Assembly: GCF_900107685.1 (NCBI RefSeq) | Contig: NZ_FNRQ01000009.1 | Coordinates: 62,001 to 126,000 of the forward strand | Direction: 5' to 3' | Source: Paraburkholderia sartisoli | GTDB lineage: Bacteria; Pseudomonadota; Gammaproteobacteria; Burkholderiales; Burkholderiaceae | DNA length: 64,000 nucleotides | Shown: positions 18,330 to 28,035 of the stretch, one piece after another | Layout: the number at the start of each line of letters is the position of its first letter | Position numbering within the stretch: the stretch's first letter is position 1 | The notes under the pieces: generated by a model | The model's database searches: none | What the model saw: only the letters and a program-made list of their open reading frames with translations | Told to the model about the DNA's origin: nothing | Program-made: the position numbers and the translations under genes

Positions 18330-18353
18330 CGAAAGACGCCAAGACGTCTTTCG
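18330..18353 (-). terminator. 9-bp hairpin between cobK and cobM
   Basis: CGAAAGACG and CGTCTTTCG pair perfectly around a 6-base loop. The hairpin fills most of the 49-bp gap between cobK and cobM, directly after the cobK stop. There is no T-tract, so it may be a weak attenuator or a message-stabilising element that lowers cobM relative to cobK. Confidence 0.5.
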
Positions 18354-19076
18354 CTAAAGCATTTCTTTTAGCGCGGCAAGCAGCTGCGCGGGCGAATCGA
18401 ATTCGCGGTCGACATTCGCAAGCGCCGCGCGGCGCATCATCACGACCGGCAAGCCAAGTTCGCGCGCCACGTCGAGTTTCGCCTCTGTCGCGTTGCCGCC
18501 ACTGTTCTTGCTGACCACGACATCGATCCGATGCTCGTCAAACAATGCGCGCTCGCCTTCGACGCCAAACGGCCCGCGCGCGTCCAGCACACGCGTACGT
18601 TCGGTGCCGGGTTGCGCGTCGAGGCATCGCACGATCCAGAACTGATGCGCCGGAATCTCGTGCAGATGCGCAAGCGGTTCGCGCCCAAGCGTGAGCAGTG
18701 GCCGCGAGAACGGCGCCAACGCGAGAACGACGCCTGCCCAGTCGTCGACCATGCGCCAGTCGTCGCCGGCCTGCGGCTGCCACGGAGCGCGGCGCACAGC
18801 CCAGCACGGCACGCCTTGCACACGGGCCGCCGCTGCCGCGTTCGCGCTGATCCGCGCCGCGTAAGGGTGCGTTGCATCGACAAGCAGCCCAATTCCCTCG
18901 TCACGTAGATAGCACGCAAGCCCCTCGGCACCGCCGAAGCCGCCCACGCGCACCGTACAGGCAAGGTCCGCCGGCACCTTGCCGAGTCCGGCGAGACTAT
19001 AGACGTCGTGCGGGCCCAGTTGCCGTGCGACCTGCATCGCGTCGCCGGTGCCGCCCAGCAGCAGGACGCGCGTCAT
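18354..19076 (-). CDS. cobK: Precorrin-6A reductase
   Basis: A 240-residue NADPH-dependent enzyme that reduces precorrin-6A to dihydro-precorrin-6B. The start [20 protein letters not shown] has the family's GGTGDA nucleotide loop. [20 protein letters not shown] and the C-terminal [27 protein letters not shown] are CobK/CbiJ signatures. The ATG at 19076 overlaps the cbiD stop (ATGA), so the long upstream extension of this frame is not coding. It lies between cbiD and cobM. Confidence 0.93.
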   Translation of the reverse strand: MTRVLLLGGTGDAMQVARQLGPHDVYSLAGLGKVPADLACTVRVGGFGGAEGLACYLRDEGIGLLVDATHPYAARISANAAAAARVQGVPCWAVRRAPWQPQAGDDWRMVDDWAGVVLALAPFSRPLLTLGREPLAHLHEIPAHQFWIVRCLDAQPGTERTRVLDARGPFGVEGERALFDEHRIDVVVSKNSGGNATEAKLDVARELGLPVVMMRRAALANVDREFDSPAQLLAALKEML

Positions 19077-20164
19077 TGCGCGACGCCCACGATATTCCCC
19101 TGCCGGTCGATTGCGAACATCTCGACTTTCACTTCCGCCGGCACGATACCGCGCGCGACGCTCAAGGCGTGGGCGCAGACAATATCGCCAAGTGGCACGC
19201 CGCGATCGCGTGCGATCGCCAGTGCCTGCTGGCTGGTATTCGACGCGCGAACCGCCTGGACCAGATCCGCATCGGCGCCTTGCTCCGCGGCCCAGCCCGC
19301 GAGCTGTTCGAGGTCGATGCTCGAATGGCTGCTGTGCAGATCGAGGTGGCCCGACGCGAGCTTGCTCAGCTTGCCGAATCCGCCGCACACGCTTAAACGC
19401 TCAACCGGTGCGCGCCGCAAATGCTTGAACACGGCGCCCACGAAATCACCCATTTCGATCAGCGCGATATCCGGCAATGCGTAGTGCGCGCGCATCGCGT
19501 CCTCACTCGCGTTACCTGTGCAGGCGGCGATATGTCGATAGCCGTTGGCGCGGGCAACGTCGATGCCCTGATGAATCGACGCGATATACGCGGAACACGA
19601 AAACGGCCGGACGATACCCGTCGTCCCGAGGATCGACAATCCGCCAACAATGCCAAGCCGCGGGTTCATCGTCTTTAACGCCAGCGCCTCGCCGCCTTCG
19701 ACGCCAATCGTGACGTCGAAGCCCCCCGCGTAGCCGTGTTCCGCGGCGAGATCGGTGAGATGCTGCGTCATCATCTGGCGCGGTACGGGGTTGATCGCCG
19801 GCTCGCCAACCGCGAGCGTCAGCCCCGCGCGCGTGACGGTGCCCACGCCGGGGCCCGCGAAGAAACGCACGCCTAGTTGTGCGCGCAACCTCACGCGTGC
19901 GAGCACGACTGCGCCATGTGTCACGTCGGGATCATCGCCGGCGTCCTTGATCGTGCCGGCTTCCGCGCCGCCGTCGTCCGTCAGGCGGCAAAACACAAGC
20001 GGCATCGGCACATGCTGCCCCTTCGGCAACACGATTTCGGCGACGTCGCCCGCCACGCCCGCGAGCAGCAGACGCGCCGCAGCAAGCGAAGTCGCCGTGG
20101 CGCAACTGCCGGTCGTGTAGCCGCTGCGCAGCGGCGCGGGCTGTTCGGGGGTTTCGTCGCGCAT
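19073..20164 (-). CDS. cbiD: Cobalt-precorrin-5B C1-methyltransferase CbiD
   Basis: A 363-residue protein. [22 protein letters not shown] is the characteristic CbiD N-terminal motif, and [36 protein letters not shown] is the central signature. CbiD methylates C1 and removes the C2 unit; in organisms lacking CobF it stands in for the CobF step. Its presence beside oxygen-dependent enzymes makes the pathway a hybrid. Its ATG overlaps the cobL stop, and its own stop overlaps the cobK start, so three genes are translationally coupled. Confidence 0.93.
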   Translation of the reverse strand: MRDETPEQPAPLRSGYTTGSCATATSLAAARLLLAGVAGDVAEIVLPKGQHVPMPLVFCRLTDDGGAEAGTIKDAGDDPDVTHGAVVLARVRLRAQLGVRFFAGPGVGTVTRAGLTLAVGEPAINPVPRQMMTQHLTDLAAEHGYAGGFDVTIGVEGGEALALKTMNPRLGIVGGLSILGTTGIVRPFSCSAYIASIHQGIDVARANGYRHIAACTGNASEDAMRAHYALPDIALIEMGDFVGAVFKHLRRAPVERLSVCGGFGKLSKLASGHLDLHSSHSSIDLEQLAGWAAEQGADADLVQAVRASNTSQQALAIARDRGVPLGDIVCAHALSVARGIVPAEVKVEMFAIDRQGNIVGVAQ

Positions 20165-21372
20165 TATGGTTTGCGGCTTTCGAGTAGCGTGATGGGCAGC
20201 GCCTGGCGCCAGGTGTCGAAGCCGCCAAGCGGCTGTGCCTGCGCGACGCTAATGCGTGTCAGCGTGCCGCCATGCCGTTCGCGCCATGTGACAAGCGTCG
20301 CTTCGCTCTGCACGGTGACGGCGTTCGCAACGAGCCTGCCGCCGCTGCGCAGGCGCGCCCAGCAGCTGTCGAGCACGCCCGGCGCCGTGACACCGCCGCC
20401 GATGAAAATGGCGTCGGGCACGGCGAGCCCCTCAAGCGCATCCGGCGCCTTGCCCGCCACGATCTGCAGACCCGGCACGCCGAGCGCATCGCGGTTGTGC
20501 TCGACGAAACGTTGCCGTTCAGGATGCGCCTCGATGGCGATCGCGCGGCAGGATGGATGTGCGCGCATCCATTCGATGCCTACCGATCCGCAACCGGCGC
20601 CCACGTCCCAGAGCAGTTCACCAGGCTCAGGCGCGAGACGCGCAAGCGTGATGGCGCGCACGTCGCGCTTCGTCAACTGGCCGTCGTGCCGCCAGGCTTC
20701 GTCGGGCAGGCCTGGCGTAAGTGGCAGCGTGCACGCGGCTTCCCCCGCGCGACATTCGATCGCGACCAGGTTGAGCGCGGCGACTTCGTCGTGATTCCAC
20801 GCGTCGGCGCGCGCGTCGATCCGGCGTTCCGACGCGCCGCCAAGATGCTCAAGCACGATCATCCGGCTCGGACCCAAGCCGCGTGCGTTTAGCAGCGCGG
20901 CAATCGCGCCGGGCGTGCGGCCATCGCCGCACAGCACGAAGAGTCGCGTGTCGCGATGCAGATACGCGTTGAGCGCGGCGAGCGGCCTTCCGACGAGCGA
21001 GACCGTCGCAACATCCTGCAAGGGCCAACCGAGCCGCGCTGCGGCGAGCGAAAGCGATGAAGGCGCGGGCAGCACACGCATTTCATCAATGGATAGCTGG
21101 CGGGCGAGCGTTGCGCCGACGCCGAACAGCATCGGATCGCCACTCGCGAGCACGCAGACCGATGCATCAGTGCCGCGATGCGCGAGCACCTGCGCCACGT
21201 CGAACGGGCGCGGCCATGGTTCGCGACGCGCGCGCAGGCGCGGCGGCAGCATCACAAGATGACGCTCGCTGCCATAGACCACCGATGCGTCCAGCAGCGC
21301 ACGCCGCGCCGATCTTCCGAGGCCTGCAAAACCATCGTCGCCCATTCCCACCACGGTCAGCCATGCCGGCAT
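20164..21372 (-). CDS. cobL: Precorrin-6Y C5,15-methyltransferase (decarboxylating)
   Basis: A 402-residue two-domain fusion. Residues 1-200 are the CbiE-like methyltransferase domain ([34 protein letters not shown]). Residues 215-402 are the CbiT-like domain with SAM-binding motif [21 protein letters not shown]. The enzyme methylates C5 and C15 and decarboxylates the C12 side chain, giving precorrin-8X. It is the first gene of its minus-strand unit and diverges from the riboswitch-controlled cobG unit; no riboswitch was seen on its own side. Confidence 0.94.
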   Translation of the reverse strand: MPAWLTVVGMGDDGFAGLGRSARRALLDASVVYGSERHLVMLPPRLRARREPWPRPFDVAQVLAHRGTDASVCVLASGDPMLFGVGATLARQLSIDEMRVLPAPSSLSLAAARLGWPLQDVATVSLVGRPLAALNAYLHRDTRLFVLCGDGRTPGAIAALLNARGLGPSRMIVLEHLGGASERRIDARADAWNHDEVAALNLVAIECRAGEAACTLPLTPGLPDEAWRHDGQLTKRDVRAITLARLAPEPGELLWDVGAGCGSVGIEWMRAHPSCRAIAIEAHPERQRFVEHNRDALGVPGLQIVAGKAPDALEGLAVPDAIFIGGGVTAPGVLDSCWARLRSGGRLVANAVTVQSEATLVTWRERHGGTLTRISVAQAQPLGGFDTWRQALPITLLESRKP

Positions 21373-21551
21373 GCACCTGTCCTCATTCCTGTGTTCTGTC
21401 GACCAGCGTTAGCGTGTCGGCTCGAGCTGGTGCTTATTCCAGCCCCATAGCGCGTTACCCAGGTTCCACGCAAAGAGGGTTGCTGTCGGGATCGCGGCGT
21501 GCCAGACCCGGCCGCAGCGTACTTGCGCTATCCGAAAAAAGGCATAATACA

Positions 21552-21712
21552 GCCTCGCCGGTGCCCTTCGGGGCCGAAGAGGGAACACAGATCAACTGTG
21601 GCTGCCCCCGCAACTGTATGCAGCGAGTCCGCGCCTCACCTGTGCCACTGGTTCGACCGGGAAGGCCGGCGCGGACGATGACCTGCAAGCCAGGAAACCT
21701 GCCGGCGAGACT
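21552..21712 (+). promoter_or_regulatory. Cobalamin riboswitch upstream of cobG
   Basis: The run GGTGCCCTTCGGGGC, AGAGGGAA, CCCCCGCAACTG, GAGTCCG, the B12 box GCCACTG, GGGAAGGCCGGCGCGGA and GATGACCTGCAAGCCAGGA matches the cobalamin riboswitch core. The distal paired element closes with CCTGCCGGCGAGACTT. The cobG reading frame begins shortly after. It should lower expression of the cobG-cobH-cobI-cobJ unit when adenosylcobalamin is abundant. Edges are approximate. Confidence 0.93.
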
Positions 21713-21747
21713 TGTTCGTGCCAGCCAACGTCGGGCGGGGTGTACCG

Positions 21748-23199
21748 ATGCCGCAGCAGTTCCTCCATGACGAGGTGCTCGGGCCGTCGCGCGGCGCACA
21801 ATCCGGTGACCTCTTGAACCACGTTACGTCTACCTTTGTTCCCACTGCATCACCGCGCCCTTCGGCGTGCCCGGGGCTGTGGCGCATCGTGCAGGCGCGC
21901 GACGGCGGCCTGTGCAGAATCAGGCTGCCGTGCGGTGAACTGCGCGCGGATCAGGCGCTCGCGATCGCGGATGCTGCAAAGCGGCACACGTCCGGCGTAA
22001 TCGAGGTGACGAACCGCGCGAACCTGCAACTGCGCGGCGTGCGTACCGGTGAAGAAAACGCGCTAACGGGCCGGCTGCTGGATGCAGGGTTAGGACCCCA
22101 GGCGCCACGCGACGATCACGAAACGAACCCGATCGCGCGCGACGATATTCGCAACCTGATGGTGAGCCCACTTGCGGGTCGCGATCCGCACGCGCTTTTC
22201 GACGTCACGACGCTTGCCTCGCAGATACTTTCGCTTCTGCAAAACGATCCACGATTCACGGCGCTTTCGCCCAAATTCGCGTTGATGCTCGACGGCGGCG
22301 AGCGTCTTGCCATGCTCAATCATCCACACGATATCTGGCTTGCTGCAGTGCGGGATCGCGAGGACGTGCGGTTTGCCTTTGGGCTTGCAGGGTGTCCACC
22401 TGTTTTGCCTACGTCCCGGCATGTGACGTCCGGCACTGTCTTACCTCATCAAGTCCCCACGCTTATCGCAGCGTTGCTGCATACGTTCCTGGATCTCGCC
22501 GCACCTGACCACTCGCGGATGCGCGATGTGCTCGCCGCGCACGGCATCACGGCCTTCATGCAGCGGGTGCAAACGCGAGTCGATTTCACTCTTATGCGTG
22601 ATTTTCGCGTTGTCGCATGGCGCCGCTTGCCGGCCGATGCGTCACTCAGACTCGGATTGCATCTGCAAAACAGTGCGAATCTTTCTTACGTGGGTGGTCA
22701 GCCGGCACTCGGTCGTCTCGACTTTAAAACGCTGGAAGCGCTTGCCCAGCTTGCCATTGACGCTGGCAACGCGACGCTTCGCATGACGCCATGGCAAGGC
22801 GTCATCGTGCCAGACGTTCCAAACGATAAGGCACAGCAAGCGTTAAAACGACTTGAGTCAATTGGACTCGTCACTGATATCGCGAATCCGCTTGCACATG
22901 TGATCGCCTGCACCGGCTCGCAAGGCTGCGTGAAGGGCATGGCCGACACCAAGGCCGACGCACTCCTTCTCGCAGCCCGCCTGGCCGCAGGTGTCGACGT
23001 TCATTTCAGTGGTTGCCAGCGCTCCTGCGCAGCGGCGCATTGCGCGCCATGGACGCTGCTTGCCGTCGCACCCGCCCGCTACGACCTTTTTCGACGCGAC
23101 GGCACGCCTGGTTTTGGCGCACCTGTCGCGAGCAATCTGACGATCGATCAGGCCGCCGATACGCTCGAACGCCTGACCCGGAGTTCATTCGATGCTTGA
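21748..23199 (+). CDS. cobG: Precorrin-3B synthase CobG
   Basis: About 483 residues of the nitrite/sulphite-reductase-like family. CPGLWRIVQARDGGLCRIRL opens the first ferredoxin-like domain. The C-terminal CTGSQGCVKGMADTKAD together with HFSGCQRSCAAAH supplies the cysteines for the 4Fe-4S/sirohaem-type centre. CobG uses oxygen to contract the ring, so it marks the aerobic route. The start is uncertain: TTG 21712, ATG 21748 or TTG 21814 are possible. I chose the ATG, which follows a GGGCGGGG stretch. The stop overlaps the cobH start. Confidence 0.92.
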   Translation: MPQQFLHDEVLGPSRGAQSGDLLNHVTSTFVPTASPRPSACPGLWRIVQARDGGLCRIRLPCGELRADQALAIADAAKRHTSGVIEVTNRANLQLRGVRTGEENALTGRLLDAGLGPQAPRDDHETNPIARDDIRNLMVSPLAGRDPHALFDVTTLASQILSLLQNDPRFTALSPKFALMLDGGERLAMLNHPHDIWLAAVRDREDVRFAFGLAGCPPVLPTSRHVTSGTVLPHQVPTLIAALLHTFLDLAAPDHSRMRDVLAAHGITAFMQRVQTRVDFTLMRDFRVVAWRRLPADASLRLGLHLQNSANLSYVGGQPALGRLDFKTLEALAQLAIDAGNATLRMTPWQGVIVPDVPNDKAQQALKRLESIGLVTDIANPLAHVIACTGSQGCVKGMADTKADALLLAARLAAGVDVHFSGCQRSCAAAHCAPWTLLAVAPARYDLFRRDGTPGFGAPVASNLTIDQAADTLERLTRSSFDA

Positions 23200-23818
23200 T
23201 TACATTCGCGATGGTCGGGAAATCTATCGCAGGTCTTTCGCGACGATCCGCGCCGAAGCCGACCTGCGCCACATTCCCGCCGACCTCGAAAAGCTGGCCG
23301 TTCGCGTGATTCACGCGTGCGGCATGGTCGACGTCGTCGACGACCTGCAGTTTTCCGTCGGCGCGGGCGCCGCCGGACGCGCAGCGCTGCTGCGCGGCGC
23401 GCCGGTGCTCTGCGACGCGCGCATGGTCGCCGAAGGCATCACGCGCGCGCGTCTGCCCGCGGACAATCCGGTCATCTGCACATTAGGCGATCCGGGCGTG
23501 GCGCCAATGGCGCTCACGCTGCACAACACGCGCTCAGCCGCCGCACTCGAACTGTGGCGGCCGCATATCGAAGGCAGCGTCGTCGTGATCGGCAACGCGC
23601 CCACGGCCCTCTTCTATCTGCTCGAAATGCTCGACGCCGGTGCGCCAAAACCCGCGTTGATCCTCGGCTTTCCGGTGGGTTTCGTCGGCGCGATGGAATC
23701 GAAGGCGATGCTCGCGCAGGACAGTCGCGGCGTGCCGTTCGTGATCGTCGCGGGACGGCGCGGCGGCAGCGCGATGGCCGCGGCAGCCGTAAACGCCCTC
23801 GCTTCGGAGGAAGAATAA
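23192..23818 (+). CDS. cobH: Precorrin-8X methylmutase
   Basis: A 208-residue enzyme that moves the methyl group from C11 to C12 to form hydrogenobyrinic acid. The N-terminal DYIRDGREIYRRSFATIRAEADL and the catalytic-histidine motif RVIHACGMVD (His41) are family signatures, and LILGFPVGFVGAMESKAML is the conserved C-terminal segment. It starts inside the end of cobG, and its stop is directly followed by the cobI ATG. Confidence 0.95.
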   Translation: MLDYIRDGREIYRRSFATIRAEADLRHIPADLEKLAVRVIHACGMVDVVDDLQFSVGAGAAGRAALLRGAPVLCDARMVAEGITRARLPADNPVICTLGDPGVAPMALTLHNTRSAAALELWRPHIEGSVVVIGNAPTALFYLLEMLDAGAPKPALILGFPVGFVGAMESKAMLAQDSRGVPFVIVAGRRGGSAMAAAAVNALASEEE

Positions 23819-24550
23819 ATGACGGTGCGTGGACGTCTTTTTGGACTCGGCGTCGGACCTGGCGACCCGGAACTGATCACACTGAAAGCGGTGCGTCTGC
23901 TAAAGGCCGCGCCCGTCGTCGCGTACTTCGTCGCCAAAGGCAAAAAGGGCAACGCGTTCGGGATCATCGAAATGCATCTGGACGAAGCGCAGGAACGCCT
24001 GCCGCTTGTCTACCCCGTGACGACCGAAACGCTCGCGCCACCGCTTTCGTATGAAACCGTGATTGCCGACTTCTACGACACCGCCGCCGAAATCATCGCG
24101 GGCCATCTCGATGCGGGCCGCGACGTCGCCGTGATCTGCGAGGGCGATCCGTTTTTCTACGGCTCCTACATGTACCTGCATGACCGGCTGGCGCCGCGCT
24201 TCGAAGCGCAAGTGGTGCCCGGCGTGTGCTCGATGCTGGGCGGCGCGGCGATACTCGGCGCGCCGCTCGTCTATCGCAACCAGACGCTTTCCGTGCTGTC
24301 GGGTGTGCTGCCGGAAGACGAACTGAAACGACGGCTCGCCGACGCGGACGCCGCGGTCGTGATGAAACTCGGCCGCAATTTCGACAAGGTGCGGCGCGTG
24401 CTGTGCGAACTCGGCCTCGAAAAACGCGCGCTTTACGTCGAGCGCGCGACGATGACAAACCAGCGGATCGTGCCGCTCGCTGAAGTCGATCCGATGGCGT
24501 CGCCCTATTTCTCGCTGCTCGTCGTGCCGGGTGAAAAATGGCGCGGATGA
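23819..24550 (+). CDS. cobI: Precorrin-2 C20-methyltransferase
   Basis: A 243-residue SAM-dependent methyltransferase that converts precorrin-2 to precorrin-3A, the entry to the corrin branch. The cofactor loop [18 protein letters not shown], the [14 protein letters not shown] motif and [19 protein letters not shown] fit the CobI/CbiL group. The ATG follows directly on the cobH stop with a GAGGAAGA site. The end overlaps the next gene. Confidence 0.95.
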   Translation: MTVRGRLFGLGVGPGDPELITLKAVRLLKAAPVVAYFVAKGKKGNAFGIIEMHLDEAQERLPLVYPVTTETLAPPLSYETVIADFYDTAAEIIAGHLDAGRDVAVICEGDPFFYGSYMYLHDRLAPRFEAQVVPGVCSMLGGAAILGAPLVYRNQTLSVLSGVLPEDELKRRLADADAAVVMKLGRNFDKVRRVLCELGLEKRALYVERATMTNQRIVPLAEVDPMASPYFSLLVVPGEKWRG

Positions 24551-26250
24551 ATTCAACCGCGCCCGCCATCGTGATTCTCGGCGCCGGCGCACTTGAGACG
24601 GCGCGACGCATCCAGGCGCGCTATCCGGGCGCGCAGGTTCACGGGCTTGCAGGACGTGTCGAGGCGGACGTCGCCTATGGCGAACTCGGCGCCCATCTGC
24701 GCGAGTTGTACATGCGCGGCACACCGCTCGTCGTGTTGTGCGCTGCTGGCATCGTGATTCGCTGCATCGCGCCGCTGCTTTCCGACAAAGGCGCGGAGCC
24801 GCCGGTGCTGGCAGTGGCCGAAGACGGCAGCGCGGTCGTGCCGTTGCTCGGCGGACTCGCGGGCGTGAACCGGATGGCCCGCGAAATCGCCGATGCACTG
24901 AGCGTCGCGCCCGCCATCACGACGAGCGGCGAGTTGCGTTTCGGCACGTGCGTGCTGAATCCGCCCGACGGGTACGCGCTTTCGAGTCTCACGCAAGGCA
25001 AGCGCTTCGTGTCCGACCTGCTCGCAGGCGAAAGCACGCGCATCGAAGGCGAAGCGCCCTGGCTCGACGATGCGCAGTTGCCGCGCTCATCCGGCGCACG
25101 GCTCGCCATACGCGTCACGCCACAAGCATGGAACGGCAGCGCGGACGAGTTGCTGATTCATCCACGCAGCGTCGTCGCCGCGATCGGTGGTCTTGACGAG
25201 AACATCGCAGAACACGTGCAGCATGCGTTGAGCGCAAACGGTATCGCCTCGCTCGCGCTGGCTGTACTGCTCGCGCCCATCGGGCGTGCAGGCGAAGTCA
25301 CGTTGACGGCAGTCGCCGCAACGCTTGGCGTCGCGCTCCGATTTGTCGCCACGCCCGCTACCGAAAGCAAACCACACACGCTCCTTGCTGCTGCGATGCG
25401 TGTGCCGCACGAGATCCTTGCCGGCGATTTGCCGGTTGCGCTGGCGCTCGCGCACGCCCCGGTCGATCCGTCTTCCGTCGGACAGGCACGCGGGCGACTG
25501 AGCGTTATCGGCCTCGGCCCTGGCGATGCGCGCCTGATGGTACCCGCCGCACGCGACGCGCTCGACGCGGCCACCGATGTGCTCGGCTACGAAACCTACG
25601 TGACGATGGCGGGCCCGTTCCGCGCGGACCAGCGCGTACACGGCACCGACAACCGCGAAGAAATGCAGCGCGCGCGTCACGCATTCGAACTGGCCGCTCA
25701 GGGGCGTTCGGTCGTGATGGTGTCGTCCGGCGACCCCGGCGTGTTTGCCATGGCCGCCGCCGTGCTGGAGGCGCTTCACGAATCGGGCAACGCACGCTGG
25801 GCCAGCGTCGAACTCGAGATTCTGCCGGGTGTATCGGCGGCAATGGCGACGGCGGCGCAGGCCGGGGCGCCGCTCGGTCATGATTTCTGCATGTTGTCGC
25901 TTTCCGATAATCTCAAGCCGTGGGATGTCATTGAAAATCGCCTCAGACACGCCGCTGCGGCCGATCTCGTGATGGCTTTCTATAATCCGGTTTCGCGCGC
26001 GCGCCCCTGGCAACTCGACAGGGCGCTCGATATCGTTCGCGAATTCCGTTCGCCTGAGACAACGGTGGTGCTGGGGAGAAACGTCGGCAGACCCGGCGGC
26101 CAGGTGCGCCATATATCGCTTGGAGAACTTCGCAGTGAAATGGTCGACATGCGGACGATGGTGATTATCGGGTCGTCGCTCACACGCGCGTTTTCGGTGA
26201 ATGGCGGGGAAGAATGGGTTTATACGCCGAGGTGGTATCGCCAGGTTTAA
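24538..26250 (+). CDS. cobJ: CbiG-like/precorrin-3B C17-methyltransferase CobJ fusion
   Basis: A 570-residue fusion. Residues 1-305 look like CbiG: an N-terminal part ([41 protein letters not shown]) and a C-terminal part ([22 protein letters not shown]). Residues 312-570 are CobJ/CbiH, with cofactor loop [33 protein letters not shown] and [24 protein letters not shown]. CobJ methylates C17 of precorrin-3B. A CbiG-type lactone-opening domain is usually needed only in the anaerobic route, so its role here is unclear. The start is ATG 24538, or 24547, which overlaps the cobI stop as ATGA. Confidence 0.92.
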   Translation: MARMNSTAPAIVILGAGALETARRIQARYPGAQVHGLAGRVEADVAYGELGAHLRELYMRGTPLVVLCAAGIVIRCIAPLLSDKGAEPPVLAVAEDGSAVVPLLGGLAGVNRMAREIADALSVAPAITTSGELRFGTCVLNPPDGYALSSLTQGKRFVSDLLAGESTRIEGEAPWLDDAQLPRSSGARLAIRVTPQAWNGSADELLIHPRSVVAAIGGLDENIAEHVQHALSANGIASLALAVLLAPIGRAGEVTLTAVAATLGVALRFVATPATESKPHTLLAAAMRVPHEILAGDLPVALALAHAPVDPSSVGQARGRLSVIGLGPGDARLMVPAARDALDAATDVLGYETYVTMAGPFRADQRVHGTDNREEMQRARHAFELAAQGRSVVMVSSGDPGVFAMAAAVLEALHESGNARWASVELEILPGVSAAMATAAQAGAPLGHDFCMLSLSDNLKPWDVIENRLRHAAAADLVMAFYNPVSRARPWQLDRALDIVREFRSPETTVVLGRNVGRPGGQVRHISLGELRSEMVDMRTMVIIGSSLTRAFSVNGGEEWVYTPRWYRQV

Positions 26251-26258
26251 CGGTTGCG

Positions 26259-26280
26259 TCCAGCGCTATAAATCGCTGGA
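26259..26280 (+). terminator. Hairpin after the cobG-cobJ unit
   Basis: TCCAGCG pairs with CGCTGGA around an 8-base A/T-rich loop, eight bases after the cobJ stop. No T-tract follows. It is a likely end-of-unit hairpin. Confidence 0.5.
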
Positions 26281-26400
26281 TAACGGATTTGCCAGTTGGG
26301 TGATTGCCCGTGATAATAGATTTTCCTGAGCCTCCGATTAAAGTTTTACTTTCCCAGGCCGTATACGACCGTTAATAACCGGAAATGGGGTAGTCGGTAA

Positions 26401-27330
26401 ATGTCGTCAAACGAACTGGCAGAAGAAGAGTCGATCGTCGCATCCGGACTGGCGCTCAAGCCCGATGACATTCCTTTAGCCACACCGCTGTCGTGGCCCA
26501 TCGTCGATGAGGATGGCGCCCTGCTGCGCGAGCACGGCGCATCGATCGCCAGCGAGGAAGAACGCAGTTTTCTCTTCGCGCATTTCAAGCCTCGCCGCAA
26601 GGAGACGACGGTTGCGGGCGCAACGGCCGCGCAGCCTGAAAGCGAAGTTCCGCCGCCTTCGTCGCTTTCCGAAATGCACTTGCCGATCGGCGCGCTGCTC
26701 GGCGTGCGTTCGCTGATCGGCATGGGCCGCCCGATGCATCCCGCCCGCGTGATCGGCTTTTCGCCGAGCCAGGTGCTGTTCATCACGCCGCCTGTCGCGA
26801 ACGGCAAGGCCACGCCGGTCGAGATCAACGAAAACCTCGACATCGTCGCGATAGCGAGCCAGGCGGTATACCGCTTTACGTGTACCGTCGAAGCGCTCGG
26901 CAACAATCCCTTTCATTACATCGTGCTGTCGAAACCCGGCGCGATCCGCCGGCTGCGCGAACGACGTTCGATCCGCGTGCGCGCGCATCTGGCCGTTCGC
27001 TATGGCACCGAGGCGAATGAAGCCTGGGACGGCATAGGCCTCGCGGACGGCGTCAGCTCGCTAGGCCTTTCCCTCTCGACGACGAGCGCGCTGGGGCGCA
27101 TAGGCGAGCGCCTGCGCCTGTCGTTCTGGGTCACGTCGTGCGAAGTCGAAACGTTGATCGAAACGCGCGCGGTAATCCGCAACCTGCAAGCCGACGAGAA
27201 GCGCCCGGGGCTCACCGCGCACGGCATCGAGTTCGACGTGCTGGAACCGACGATGCAGACCGCGCTGAAAGCGTTTGTGTTCGACCGTCAGGACGATGTG
27301 TACATCTGGAACAGCCTGACGCGCGCGTAA
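26401..27330 (+). CDS. PilZ-domain protein (YcgR-like), probable c-di-GMP receptor
   Basis: A 309-residue protein. The middle part (about 90-180: LPIGALLGVRSLIGMGRPMHPARVIGFSPSQVLFITPP) resembles the YcgR-type N-terminal PilZ-like domain. The C-terminal PilZ domain starts with the arginine motif RRLRERRSIRVRAHLAVRY, holding RxxxR, followed by DGVSSLGLSL, close to the D/NxSxxG c-di-GMP binding motif. The N-terminal 90 residues look disordered. Such proteins usually tune motility or surface attachment. It is wedged between two cobalamin units and has no evident link to B12. Confidence 0.82.
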   Translation: MSSNELAEEESIVASGLALKPDDIPLATPLSWPIVDEDGALLREHGASIASEEERSFLFAHFKPRRKETTVAGATAAQPESEVPPPSSLSEMHLPIGALLGVRSLIGMGRPMHPARVIGFSPSQVLFITPPVANGKATPVEINENLDIVAIASQAVYRFTCTVEALGNNPFHYIVLSKPGAIRRLRERRSIRVRAHLAVRYGTEANEAWDGIGLADGVSSLGLSLSTTSALGRIGERLRLSFWVTSCEVETLIETRAVIRNLQADEKRPGLTAHGIEFDVLEPTMQTALKAFVFDRQDDVYIWNSLTRA

Positions 27331-27357
27331 GCCGAACCGGGTCGCGTCCCGCGAAAA

Positions 27358-28026
27358 TCACGACGCGATCAGATCTTCCGGCGTACAGCACAGCGCATTC
27401 CAGGCGCGTGCGATCTGTTCGCAACGGCCCAGCCTCACCGCCCCACGTTCGAAGTCGACACACACGACCTGATCGGCAAACGCCGGACGCGCGGGCAGAT
27501 CGCTGCTGCGTCCATCCGATAGCAGCCACAGCCAGCGCTGCTGCGCCGGCTTGCCGCGCGCGGCGCGCTCCAGGACGTGAGCCGCCCGCGACACGCCGAG
27601 CGCGAGCGGCGTCCCGCCTCCCCCTCCCACTGGCTGTAGCCAGCGCTCGTTCCACCAGCGCGGCACCGCGGGCCCGAACCGCACGTCCGCACGCGCGCCG
27701 CCAAAACACACCAGCGCGGTTTCGGCGCGTGCAGTGGACGCCTGATCGAACATCGCGACAAGCAGGCCCTTTGCCAGCGCAAGCTGCTGGCCCGACATCA
27801 TCGAACCGGAACAGTCGAGGACGAAGCAGTGCAGCACGCCGCCCTTCGGCGCTTCGCGCCTGAAGCGCACGTGGGCGCGCGCGAGCGGCTCACGCCGCTT
27901 CGCCGCGAGCGTCGAAGGCCAGTCGATACGTCTGCCGGGTTTTGAGCCTCTCGTGCCGGCGCCTGCTGCATGTGGCCATCGAACGCCGCTGGTCGATCCA
28001 GCGGCGGCGCCTGATCGATGGCTCAA
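27358..28026 (-). CDS. chlD: VWA half of cobalt-chelatase ChlD, reached by -1 frameshift
   Basis: This frame encodes a von Willebrand A domain with a full metal-ion site: DCSGSM, the threonine in GGGGTPLA, and SDGRSSD. It has no ATG start; the only start near the overlap is TTG 28026, which shares bases with the ChlI stop. The frame is exactly -1 to the chlI frame at an A7 run, so a ribosome slipping there would make one 578-residue ChlI-linker-VWA protein, the normal layout of ChlD. ChlD is the medium AAA+ subunit working with CobN. Separate translation from the TTG is the alternative. Confidence 0.85.
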   Translation of the reverse strand: MSHRSGAAAGSTSGVRWPHAAGAGTRGSKPGRRIDWPSTLAAKRREPLARAHVRFRREAPKGGVLHCFVLDCSGSMMSGQQLALAKGLLVAMFDQASTARAETALVCFGGARADVRFGPAVPRWWNERWLQPVGGGGGTPLALGVSRAAHVLERAARGKPAQQRWLWLLSDGRSSDLPARPAFADQVVCVDFERGAVRLGRCEQIARAWNALCCTPEDLIAS

Positions 28027-28035
28027 CGTTTTTTT
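27984..28035 (-). promoter_or_regulatory. Candidate programmed -1 frameshift signal in chlI/chlD
   Basis: On the minus strand the chlI frame reads GCA AAA AAA CGT TGA. The heptamer A AAA AAA is an ideal -1 slippery site placed one codon before the stop. Slipping back one base continues as ACG TTG AGC into the VWA frame. A perfect 9-bp hairpin (CGCCGCTGG, 5-base loop, CCAGCGGCG) lies 22 bases downstream and could act as stimulator. Frameshifted chlD genes that yield both chelatase subunits have been described in cobalamin producers. Frameshifting efficiency cannot be judged from sequence. Confidence 0.8.
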
